Assembly: GCF_000686805.1 (NCBI RefSeq) | Contig: NZ_JMLP01000005.1 | Coordinates: 1 to 58,296 of the forward strand | Reading direction: 5' to 3' | DNA from: Bacillus sp. UNC41MFS5 | GTDB taxonomy: Bacteria > Bacillota > Bacilli > Bacillales_B > DSM-18226 | DNA length: 58,296 nt | In this document: in pieces, positions 18,315-26,111 of the stretch | How the letters are laid out: every line of letters starts with the position of its first letter | Position numbering within the stretch: the first letter of the stretch is position 1 | Notes under the pieces: model-generated | The model's input: the letters and a program-made list of their open reading frames with translations, nothing else | Databases searched by the model: none | What the model was told of the DNA's origin: nothing | Translations under genes and position numbers: made by a program

Positions 18315-18443
18315 TGTGTTTCTTTTTTAAACAGTTTAACACTAATTTTTGAATTGTGGTAACGTTTTCAATAGAAAAGTTTCAAAATGTAACAATAATA
18401 AAAATTATCATATTTTTTTAAATAGTGTATAAGCCTATAATTC
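18315..18443. repeat. 129-bp regulatory-region repeat, copy B (upstream of acid-sugar operon)
   Basis: Second copy of the segment at 14954-15082. It begins directly upstream of the regulator's ribosome-binding site and ends 57 bases before the kinase start. It contains the odd palindrome TTAAACAGTTTAA (18327-18339), conserved in both copies and a candidate operator for the PrpR-type regulator. Confidence 0.9.
18357..18370 (+). promoter_or_regulatory. Putative cre site (CcpA)
   Basis: TGGTAACGTTTTCA matches 12 of 14 positions of the cre consensus TGWAANCGNTNWCA. Carbon catabolite repression would suit a sugar-acid operon. In repeat copy A the left half is degraded. Confidence 0.35.
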
Positions 18444-18500
18444 TTTTTAGATAGAGTGTAAGCCTTTCATAAAAAAATAAAGGACCAAGGTGGTGAACAA

Positions 18501-19751
18501 ATGATAAGGGTATTAATAATAGCTGACGATTTTACGGGAGCACTTGATACCGGAGTCCAGTTCTCAAATTACGGTGTTAACACTGTAGTGACATCTGATT
18601 TAGAGTTTGAATTTGGTGAAACTACAGATCAAATAGAAGTACTTGTCTTCAATACTGAAACAAGATATTTGAATAAATCTGAAGCATATGAAGTGATCAA
18701 GAAGATAGCCTTAAAAGCCAAAGAAGAAAATATTCCATATATATTTAAAAAAGTTGATTCAGCATTAAGAGGAAATGTTGCTTCTGAGTTAAGAGCTTTG
18801 AGTGATGTATTCGAAGATGTATCCATTCCCTTTATACCGGCGTATCCAGAACAAAATCGCTTTAGTTGTGAAGGAATATTACTTATAGATTCAATACCAG
18901 TAAGTGAAAGCGTTTTTGGACAAGATCCGTACGAACCAGTAACTGAAAGTCATATCCCATCTCTTCTACTTAAAGAAGCAGATTTAAAAACTTATATTAC
19001 AAAAAAATATGAAATTCCCCCAAAAGAAGAAAGAATTTTGTTAATAGAAAGTCACTCTGATGAGGAGATGTTATCTCTAGGGAATGAGCTATTAATGAAT
19101 GATGCATTAAAGATAACGGTGGGGTGTGCTGGGTTTGCCAAAGCATTAGCAAAAATAATCTTTAAAAATAGGGATACCACTCAAAACGATATGAAACTTC
19201 CATTATTGATTGTATGTGGAAGTGTGAATCCAGTAACAAAAAAACAAATTGGATTTGCGGAAGTGAATGGATTTGAAAGAATATCTTTAACGATAGAGCA
19301 ACTTTGGGATAAACAATATTGGGATACAGGAAAAGGGCAAGAAAATATACATCAATATTTTAAAATTGAACAACCTTTCATGTTTGAAACATTTGGGAAT
19401 GTATCGACAGATCAAGTATATCAACTACCTGATCAAGGAAACGAACTAAGATTTAGGATAGGACAGTCACTCGGATACTTAGTAAAGAATCTTCTGTCAG
19501 ATGGTATTAAGCGAACGATATTATTTACAGGTGGAGATACATTATATCAATCGATGAAAGTATTGGGGCTTACTGAAATTAAACCTCTGAAAGAATTATT
19601 CCCCGGAATTGTTCTTGGCAGCATTGATTTTAATGATGAAAAACATTATGTCATTACTAAATCCGGTGGATTTGGTGATGAAGATCTATTTATTAAATTA
19701 AATGCACTGATTAGTGACAAAGGAGATGTGTATTATGTTAAATCAATATAA
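18501..19751 (+). CDS. Four-carbon acid sugar kinase family protein (DUF1537/OtnK-DtnK type)
   Basis: Phosphorylates a four-carbon acid sugar (threonate or erythronate class) at the terminal carbon. The N-terminal substrate domain starts with IADDFTGALDTGVQF and the C-terminal nucleotide domain has GSVNPVTKKQ (about 240) and FTGGDT (about 345) followed by PGIVLGSI. Length 416 is typical. In characterised pathways this kinase works with a PdxA2 dehydrogenase, which is encoded three genes downstream, to give dihydroxyacetone phosphate. The start ATG has a ribosome-binding site AAGGTGGTGAAC. The exact substrate cannot be read from sequence. Confidence 0.88.
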   Translation: MIRVLIIADDFTGALDTGVQFSNYGVNTVVTSDLEFEFGETTDQIEVLVFNTETRYLNKSEAYEVIKKIALKAKEENIPYIFKKVDSALRGNVASELRALSDVFEDVSIPFIPAYPEQNRFSCEGILLIDSIPVSESVFGQDPYEPVTESHIPSLLLKEADLKTYITKKYEIPPKEERILLIESHSDEEMLSLGNELLMNDALKITVGCAGFAKALAKIIFKNRDTTQNDMKLPLLIVCGSVNPVTKKQIGFAEVNGFERISLTIEQLWDKQYWDTGKGQENIHQYFKIEQPFMFETFGNVSTDQVYQLPDQGNELRFRIGQSLGYLVKNLLSDGIKRTILFTGGDTLYQSMKVLGLTEIKPLKELFPGIVLGSIDFNDEKHYVITKSGGFGDEDLFIKLNALISDKGDVYYVKSI

Positions 19752-20892
19752 TTTAAAAATGCCAACAAATGTGTTTGCAGGTTCAGATGCCATGCAAAAC
19801 CTCCATACAATTATCAAAGACGGTGTAACAAAAATCACGATTTTTACAGATAAAGGCATACTTAAAGTTGGATTGCTAGAGGAAGTCATCAGTATTATAG
19901 AAAAGAATAATATCGAGTACGAAATCCTATCTGATATACCAACAGAGCCATCTTACATTGAAGCTCAAGAGGTTGTTGATCATTTTAAAGCATTGAATTC
20001 TGATTTTATCATTGCAGTTGGTGGCGGAAGTGTTATGGATATCGCTAAATTAGCATCCGTGTTATCTACTGATGAGTATACTGTAAAAGATTTACTAGAA
20101 AATCCGTTAGTAGCTAAAAAACAAGTGACAACATTAATGATTCCTACCACAGCTGGTACAGGATCTGAAGCAACTCCCAATAGTATTGTAGGTGTACCTG
20201 AGAAGAATTTAAAAGTCGGTATTGTCAATGGTGAATTAATTGCTGACCATGTTATTTTAGAAAGCAACATGATAAAAAATTTACCTAAACCTATCGCTGC
20301 AGCAACAGGTATTGATGCTCTAGCACATGCTATCGAATGTTTTACTTCAAAAAAAGCTAACCCAATCAGTGATACCTTTGCACTAGAGGCATTAGATTTA
20401 ATACTGAATAACATTATTGAAGCTTGCACAAATCCAGATGCACTTGAAGCGAAGCGTAATATGTTATTAGGTTCTTTCTATGCTGGAGTAGCGATTACAT
20501 CTTCAGGGACTACTGCTGTTCATGCCTTGTCTTATCCTTTAGGTGGAAAATATCACATTGCTCATGGTGTTTCTAACGCAATTCTACTAACGCCAGTTAT
20601 GAAATTTAATGAGCCAGTTATTAAAGACCTCTTAGCTAAAGCCTATGATCGAGTGGTAAAGGAAAAAAATGAAGAATTCACTGTAAATGAAAAGTCAAAA
20701 TATATCATTGATTTAATAGAAAACATTGTGAAAACACTTGAAATTCCAACTAGCTTAAAAACTTTCAATGTGCCGGAGGAAGATCTTGAAGGATTAGTCG
20801 AGGCTGGAATGGAAGTTCAAAGATTACTTGTGAATAATATGAGAGAAGTAACACCAGAAGATGCTCGTAAAATTTATCTAGAAATTATGTAG
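19735..20892 (+). CDS. Iron-containing alcohol dehydrogenase
   Basis: Group III metal-dependent alcohol dehydrogenase, 385 residues. It shows the NAD-binding GGGSVMDIAK (about 96-105), PTTAGTGSE (about 137-145) and metal ligands in ALAHAIECFTSKKANP and YPLGGKYHIAHG. The start ATG at 19735, behind AAAGGAGATG, overlaps the kinase gene by 17 bases, so the two are translationally linked. A role in reducing or oxidising an aldehyde or keto intermediate released by the neighbouring aldolase is inferred from context. Confidence 0.88.
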   Translation: MLNQYNLKMPTNVFAGSDAMQNLHTIIKDGVTKITIFTDKGILKVGLLEEVISIIEKNNIEYEILSDIPTEPSYIEAQEVVDHFKALNSDFIIAVGGGSVMDIAKLASVLSTDEYTVKDLLENPLVAKKQVTTLMIPTTAGTGSEATPNSIVGVPEKNLKVGIVNGELIADHVILESNMIKNLPKPIAAATGIDALAHAIECFTSKKANPISDTFALEALDLILNNIIEACTNPDALEAKRNMLLGSFYAGVAITSSGTTAVHALSYPLGGKYHIAHGVSNAILLTPVMKFNEPVIKDLLAKAYDRVVKEKNEEFTVNEKSKYIIDLIENIVKTLEIPTSLKTFNVPEEDLEGLVEAGMEVQRLLVNNMREVTPEDARKIYLEIM

Positions 20893-20903
20893 GAGTGATT
20901 CGT

Positions 20904-21803
20904 GTGCAAAACAAATTAAAAGGAATTATTTCACCAATTGTTACACCCATGTATGACAATGAAGAAGTTAACTATGAAGAACTCGTAAATCAGGTAAATA
21001 GAGTCATTGAGAATGGTGTTCATGGTATTTTTACGTTTAGTACGAATGGAGAAGGCTATATTTTAAGTGAAGAAGAAAAAGTGAAAGTCATGGAAACAGT
21101 AGTTGATACAGTAGCAGGGAGGGTTCCAGTTTATGCATCCACAGGATTAGTTGGAACACAAGATACCATTCGCTTGTCTCTAGAAGCAAAGCGTGTTGGT
21201 GTAGACTACTTATCAATCATTACACCATATTTTGCAACAGCCACTCAAGAAGAGATCTATCATCATTTTAAAACTGTTGCTGAAGCGGTTGATATGCCAA
21301 TTGTTTTATACAATATTCCTGCTAGAACGGGTAATACGATTCAACCCGCGACTGTTGAAAAACTAAGTCACATTGACAATATTGTGGGTGTCAAAGATAG
21401 TAGTGGAAACTTTGATAATATCCTTCAATATATTGAAAGAACAAGAAATAGAGAAGATTTTTCTGTGCTATCAGGTAATGATTCATTAATATTATGGACG
21501 TTACTTGCTGGGGGAACAGGCGGAATTGCAGGATGTTCAAATGTTTATCCGTTTACTATGGCACAAATCTACGAACAATTTGTAGATGGTCATATTGAAG
21601 AAGCTCGTAAATATCAAGATTCTATCAGAAGTTTCAGAGATTGTTTTAAATATGCGAATCCAAATACTGTGGTAAAAACCGCTGTTGAACTACTAGGCTA
21701 TCCGGTAGGGAAGTGCCGTGCACCATTTAATCAAGTGTCTGATGAAGGAATTACAGCATTAAAATCAGTATTAAATGAAAATATTGAATTAGGAATGAAG
21801 TAG
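20904..21803 (+). CDS. Dihydrodipicolinate synthase family aldolase
   Basis: TIM-barrel, Schiff-base pyruvate aldolase or lyase, 299 residues. The catalytic Tyr136 (LYNIPARTG) and Schiff-base Lys164 (VGVKDSSGN) are present. The usual GTTGE motif reads STNGE (46-50), with Asn for the second threonine, so it is unlikely to be DapA itself and more like the sugar-acid or sialate aldolases of the superfamily. The start GTG at 20904 sits 8 bases after TAGGAG; the GTG at 20895 overlaps that site. Lies 11 bases after the alcohol dehydrogenase gene. Confidence 0.85.
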   Translation: MQNKLKGIISPIVTPMYDNEEVNYEELVNQVNRVIENGVHGIFTFSTNGEGYILSEEEKVKVMETVVDTVAGRVPVYASTGLVGTQDTIRLSLEAKRVGVDYLSIITPYFATATQEEIYHHFKTVAEAVDMPIVLYNIPARTGNTIQPATVEKLSHIDNIVGVKDSSGNFDNILQYIERTRNREDFSVLSGNDSLILWTLLAGGTGGIAGCSNVYPFTMAQIYEQFVDGHIEEARKYQDSIRSFRDCFKYANPNTVVKTAVELLGYPVGKCRAPFNQVSDEGITALKSVLNENIELGMK

Positions 21804-21816
21804 TTAGGAGGACATT

Positions 21817-22845
21817 ATGAAAAAAATTATCGGAATAACAATGGGTGATCCTGCAGGTATCGGACCTGAAATTTCAATCAAAGCTTTTCAAAAGAAAGGC
21901 TTATATGAAAAGTGTAAACCCTTACTAATTGGAGATAAAAGTATTGTCGAGAGCTATTTAGAGAAATTCCCAGAGATTAATTTGAAAGTAAATGCCATTA
22001 CTTCACCGGAAGATGGATTGTATGAATGGGGAACAATGGATATCATCGACTTAGCTTCTGTAGATGCCAATGAATTACAGATTGGTGAAGTGTCTAAAGA
22101 GGCTGGAAATGCTGCATATCTTTATGTGGAAAAAGTAATTGAATTAGCACTTGAGGGAAAAGTGGATGCAACCGTTACGAATCCATTAAATAAAGAAGCG
22201 TTAAACTCAGCAGGACATCATTTTGCTGGTCATACTGAAATTTATGGACATCTAACAAAAACGAATAAATTTTCTATGATGTTAGCTGATGGTGATTTAC
22301 GAGTGGTTCACGTTTCAACGCATGTTTCTTTAAGACAAGCCTGCGATTTAGTTAAAAAAGAGAGAGTATTAGATGTAATAAATATTGCTCATCATGCTTG
22401 TTTAAACTTGGGTATCAAAAATCCTAGGATTGCTGTGGCGGGATTAAATCCACATTGTGGAGAAAATGGATTGTTTGGTACGGAAGAAATTGATGAAATC
22501 ATCCCTGCGATTGAAGTAGCTAAAAGTGAAGGGATTAATGTATTCGGACCTTTACCTGCAGATACGGTTTTCTCAAAAGCTCGTGGTGGAATGTATGATA
22601 TCGTTGTAGTAATGTACCATGACCAAGGACATATCCCATTAAAACTTTTAGGATTTGTTTATGATAAAGAAGAAAATAAATGGAAAGAGGTTTCTGGAGT
22701 TAATATTACATTGGGATTACCAATTATCCGAACCTCAGTTGATCATGGAACAGCATTCGACCAGGCAGGTAAGATGACTGCGAGTGAACTTAGTCTTGAA
22801 AATGCCATTGATTACGCGGTACAGCTAGCAAATAATGCTAATTAA
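21817..22845 (+). CDS. PdxA2-type 4-phospho-acid-sugar dehydrogenase
   Basis: 4-hydroxythreonine-4-phosphate dehydrogenase family, 342 residues, beginning ITMGDPAGIGPEI. Metal and substrate histidines appear in GHTEIYG (about 142) and MYHDQGHIPLKL (about 265). In the DUF1537 pathways the PdxA2 paralogue oxidises and decarboxylates D-threonate- or D-erythronate-4-phosphate to DHAP. Its operon position with a DUF1537 kinase and away from vitamin B6 genes supports that assignment over PdxA proper. Confidence 0.87.
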   Translation: MKKIIGITMGDPAGIGPEISIKAFQKKGLYEKCKPLLIGDKSIVESYLEKFPEINLKVNAITSPEDGLYEWGTMDIIDLASVDANELQIGEVSKEAGNAAYLYVEKVIELALEGKVDATVTNPLNKEALNSAGHHFAGHTEIYGHLTKTNKFSMMLADGDLRVVHVSTHVSLRQACDLVKKERVLDVINIAHHACLNLGIKNPRIAVAGLNPHCGENGLFGTEEIDEIIPAIEVAKSEGINVFGPLPADTVFSKARGGMYDIVVVMYHDQGHIPLKLLGFVYDKEENKWKEVSGVNITLGLPIIRTSVDHGTAFDQAGKMTASELSLENAIDYAVQLANNAN

Positions 22846-22862
22846 GAAATGAAGTGAATTGT

Positions 22863-23303
22863 GTGATAATAGATTTAATAGAAAATTTAGAGGAATATAG
22901 GTCATTAAATCCAAAAATCGCCAACGGTTTAGAGAAATTAAACGAAGTCGAAATAGATTATCAAAAGCGATTTGATTTTGATGGCGGTTATTTGTTCTTT
23001 CAGGAAGGAACTACGAATCCGATAGATGAAGGAACTTTTGAAGCGCATAAAAAATATATGGATATTCAAATTGTTTTGGGTGGTTCGGAATATGTTGCCT
23101 GGACCCCCATTAATCAATTAGTAGTAGCTATAGAATATAATGCGGAAAAGGATGTAGTTCGATTAAACGGCAGTCCGAAAGAAATCATGAAAATTGATAA
23201 GGGTATGGCCTATATTTGTCTGCCTCACGATGGACATAAAGCGTTAAAACATATAGATCAAGCGACGAAATACAAGAAAGCGGTAATGAAGATAGAAATT
23301 TAA
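22863..23303 (+). CDS. YhcH/YjgK/YiaL (DUF386, NanQ-like) family protein
   Basis: A small beta-sandwich protein of 146 residues with the family's conserved core: FEAHKKYMDIQIVLGG, EGTF upstream, and the LPHDGHKAL metal-binding stretch near the C terminus. E. coli NanQ (YhcH) of this family is a sialic acid anomerase; others occur in sugar-acid operons. I chose the GTG at 22863, giving MIIDLIENLEEY like other family members, over a GTG at 22854; neither has a strong ribosome-binding site. Confidence 0.8.
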   Translation: MIIDLIENLEEYRSLNPKIANGLEKLNEVEIDYQKRFDFDGGYLFFQEGTTNPIDEGTFEAHKKYMDIQIVLGGSEYVAWTPINQLVVAIEYNAEKDVVRLNGSPKEIMKIDKGMAYICLPHDGHKALKHIDQATKYKKAVMKIEI

Positions 23304-23324
23304 TGAGAAAGATAGGGTGATTAT

Positions 23325-24500
23325 GTGATTAGTATGAGTAACAATAAATTAGTCATTAACCGGTCGATTCCAAACGGTAAATTAATTCATGATGATTTTA
23401 CAAATATTGATTTTTCTTTAATTCCATCTGGTCCTTTTTCAACTGCACATGCACCAACTATTATTAAGTTGGACGATGGAGATTTATTATGTGCATGGTT
23501 TGCAGGTTCATTTGAAGGCAGTCCCGATATTTCCATTGTATTATCAAAATTTAATCATGAAACGGAAGAGTGGAATGTACCTAAAATTGTCTCGCAGGAT
23601 GATACGCGTAGTGAGCAAAACCCTTCCTTCTTTCAAGCACCTGATAAATCAATATGGTTAATCTATACTTCTCAGGAAGGTAGACAACCAGGTAAAGATA
23701 ATATGCAGTTTACGTCCATTATTAAATATCAGAAAACATACGACAACGGTGAAACTTGGACTGAGCCTGAAGTATTATTTAGCCAGCCTGGCATCTTTGT
23801 TCGACAAGCGATTCAAGTATTAAGTAATGGCAGATGGATCTTTAGCACGTGGGTATGTGAAGATTCAGAATTAGGTCTTACAAACGATCCTACCGTATTT
23901 CAAGTATCAGATGATGAAGGACAAACATGGAAAGAAGTACGCATGCCTGATAGCAACGGACGTGTACATGCCAATGTTATCGAATTAGAAGACGGTCATT
24001 TAGTGGCATTTATGAGAAGTAGATTTGCGGATTATATTTATAGAAGTGAGTCAACGGATAATGGAGATTCATGGACAGTGCCTGAGCCAACAGTCCTGCC
24101 AAATAATAATGCAAGTATAAGTGCAATCAAACTTGATAACGGTGCCATTGCGATTGCCTATAATGCAAACGCTGCTAATAATCCTGAAAAAGGTAAAGTT
24201 GCATGGCCAGGATTAAGAAATCCGGTAGTAGTTTCAATATCTGAAGATGGCGGACATACTTGGCCAATCGGTCGAATTATTGAACACGCAGAAGGTTTCA
24301 TTGGAGCAGAAAATAAAACGAATAATTCACAATTTGAATATCCTACTATTTATCAAGATGCGGGGAGACGATTACATTTAGTATACGCATATAAGAATAG
24401 AATATGTGTTAAATATAATAGTTTTTCAGTTGAAGATATATATGGTGAAAAACGTGAAAATGAAGGGGTTTACAATCCTACCTCTGGAGAAATCAGCTAG
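23325..24500 (+). CDS. Cytosolic sialidase-like (BNR/Asp-box) protein
   Basis: Six-bladed beta-propeller of the predicted-neuraminidase type, 391 residues, with four Asp-boxes (YDNGETW, DDEGQTW, TDNGDSW, SEDGGHTW). It has no signal peptide and no membrane segment, so it acts inside the cell. The N-terminal block reads FSTAHAPTIIKLDDGDLLCAWFAG without breaks in charge pattern but without the FRIP motif of true sialidases; in place of Arg-Ile-Pro stands the His-Ala-Pro of a different subfamily. Substrate unknown; a glycosidic bond to a sugar acid is the natural guess from context. GTG start behind ATAGGGTGA. Confidence 0.8.
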   Translation: MISMSNNKLVINRSIPNGKLIHDDFTNIDFSLIPSGPFSTAHAPTIIKLDDGDLLCAWFAGSFEGSPDISIVLSKFNHETEEWNVPKIVSQDDTRSEQNPSFFQAPDKSIWLIYTSQEGRQPGKDNMQFTSIIKYQKTYDNGETWTEPEVLFSQPGIFVRQAIQVLSNGRWIFSTWVCEDSELGLTNDPTVFQVSDDEGQTWKEVRMPDSNGRVHANVIELEDGHLVAFMRSRFADYIYRSESTDNGDSWTVPEPTVLPNNNASISAIKLDNGAIAIAYNANAANNPEKGKVAWPGLRNPVVVSISEDGGHTWPIGRIIEHAEGFIGAENKTNNSQFEYPTIYQDAGRRLHLVYAYKNRICVKYNSFSVEDIYGEKRENEGVYNPTSGEIS

Positions 24501-24548
24501 ATAATAAATTATCACATAATTATAGTTTGATAGGCTTTGGGATAAGAC

Positions 24549-24578
24549 CCAAGTTAAAAAAATATCCATTTAACTTGG
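24549..24578 (+). promoter_or_regulatory. Hairpin upstream of the SLC13-type permease gene
   Basis: Perfect arms CCAAGTTAAA / TTTAACTTGG with a 10-base loop in the 102-base gap before the permease. There is no T run after it; processing or a stability element is possible. Confidence 0.5.
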
Positions 24579-24602
24579 TTATTAAGAGAGGAGAAATAAG
24601 AA

Positions 24603-25886
24603 ATGACATTGGAAATGATTCTTGCCCTTGGGATCTTGATCCTGATGATTGGATTGATTATGTCAGACAAGATGGCCTTCGGCGCACCACCAATCCTGGC
24701 ATGTATTCTGTTAGTAGTCACCGGTTTGTCTACCGTTCAGGAGGCTTTCGCAGGCTTCGTAAATCCAACCGTTATCATGATCGCTGGTTTTATGGTTGTG
24801 ATGGCGGGAATAATGAAGACTAGCTTGATTAGTAAGGTTCAGTCCTCAATGCTCGCTTTGGTAAATAAGGGCGGTTATAAGAGCTATGCTCTTTTGCTCG
24901 TGGTCGTTATGCTTGGTGCCAGTTTTCCAGGTACCGGTGCCACTGGTTACTATGTACTTATTCTATCTTTGATCTCTACAATCCCTTACAATAAAAAGAT
25001 GCCTACGTCTAAACTGATGATGCCTTTGGGATTTGCTACTAACCACCCTTTGATTCCTTTCAATGTAGCACTCCTCTATGGTGTTACTTTCAGTGTACTG
25101 CAAACGGCAGGTTATCACGGCGCGTTTTCTATGACGAAATTTGCTATTGTGAACTTCATCCTGGCTCTTGGTTTCTTAGTATGGAGTTTGGTTGCTTATC
25201 GTCTTCTACCGGATCATCCAATTTCGGAAGCTTCTGCAATGGATGAGGTGGCAGCTACAGCTGAGATGGCGGCTATGCCTAGATGGAAAGAATACAGTAC
25301 CATCGCTGCCTTTATCCTCAGTGTTGTTGGTATGATGCTTATGGACAAGTTGGGCAATGCTGCCTTTGTAATTCCTGGCCTTGCAGGAGCATTTTTGCTA
25401 ATCATCAACGTGCTTGACTTCAAGGAAGTCCGGGATAATATGGGTGCACCTGTAATCCTTATGACGGCTGGTGTTATTGGCGTTGCGGACGCTGTGGCTA
25501 ACTCTGGTTTTACAGCCATGATTGGTAAGGTCGTGGCGGATGCATTGGGTACTAATATCAATCCATTCCTTCTTATCTTGATTTTCGCACTTCTAACTAG
25601 TACCTGTGCTACTTTTACTGGTTCAAATATGGGTTCTGTATTCATCTTTGCGCCAATCGCTATTGCAACCAGCGTTGGTTTGGGACTTAATCCTGTCGCT
25701 GCTGCAGTTGCAGTTGTCGTATCTGGATGGAACGGCGGATATATGCCAATCGACGGTATGCCTGCGATGATTTTAGGTATGGGTAAATATAAGCTTCCGC
25801 AGTTCTGGTTGTTCTCAGTACCTATGTACCTGATCCGTATTATTGTGCTTTGTGCAGGTGCTATGCTTATTTTCCCTGTAAACTGA
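24603..25886 (+). CDS. SLC13/DASS-type permease
   Basis: Integral membrane transporter of 427 residues with about 10-12 hydrophobic segments. It resembles the divalent anion:sodium symporter / SLC13 group, with duplicated halves and conserved small-residue loops (GTGATGYY about 103-110, TGSNMGSVFIFAPIA about 338-352). It probably imports the carboxylated sugar used by the operon. Its DNA is visibly more GC-rich and uses different codons (CTT, GGT, GCT, ATC) than the AT-rich six genes before it, which suggests a separate origin. Ribosome-binding site AGAGAGGAGAAATAAG. Confidence 0.8.
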   Translation: MTLEMILALGILILMIGLIMSDKMAFGAPPILACILLVVTGLSTVQEAFAGFVNPTVIMIAGFMVVMAGIMKTSLISKVQSSMLALVNKGGYKSYALLLVVVMLGASFPGTGATGYYVLILSLISTIPYNKKMPTSKLMMPLGFATNHPLIPFNVALLYGVTFSVLQTAGYHGAFSMTKFAIVNFILALGFLVWSLVAYRLLPDHPISEASAMDEVAATAEMAAMPRWKEYSTIAAFILSVVGMMLMDKLGNAAFVIPGLAGAFLLIINVLDFKEVRDNMGAPVILMTAGVIGVADAVANSGFTAMIGKVVADALGTNINPFLLILIFALLTSTCATFTGSNMGSVFIFAPIAIATSVGLGLNPVAAAVAVVVSGWNGGYMPIDGMPAMILGMGKYKLPQFWLFSVPMYLIRIIVLCAGAMLIFPVN

Positions 25887-25978
25887 TAAAGTGATAGAAG
25901 GAACAGTTGGATTAAGTGGGACGAGATAAAGAAAGAAAGCGCTATATAAGTTTCAAACAAAAACTAATAATAGAAAAA

Positions 25979-26030
25979 GCACACTCAGTCAGATAATTCT
26001 TGTCGTCTGGGTGTGTTTTTTTTTTCGTTG
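25979..26030 (+). terminator. Terminator of the acid-sugar operon
   Basis: Long stem GCACACTCAG / CTGGGTGTG with an internal bulge and a run of ten T residues. Confidence 0.88.
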
Positions 26031-26111
26031 AACGGTGCTTTTTGATATTATTTCCATTTATTTGCGGCCATTTGATACAATCAAGGAGGAGTATAGGGAA
26101 GGAGTATTATA

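Noticed and set aside
18300..18500. Sigma-54 (-24/-12) promoter for the acid-sugar operon
   Set aside because: A PrpR-type regulator suggested it, but no TGGCAC-N5-TTGC-like element was found, and the regulator lacks the GAFTGA loop.
16513..25886. Classical sialic acid (nan) catabolic operon
   Set aside because: Sialidase-like, YhcH and lyase-family genes are present, but NanE, NanK, NagA and NagB are missing and the sialidase-like protein lacks the FRIP motif; the DUF1537/PdxA2 pair points to acid-sugar use.
25214..25960. A 248-codon frame on the minus strand opposite the permease gene
   Set aside because: It is the shadow of the higher-GC permease gene; composition is that of an antisense frame and there is no ribosome-binding site.
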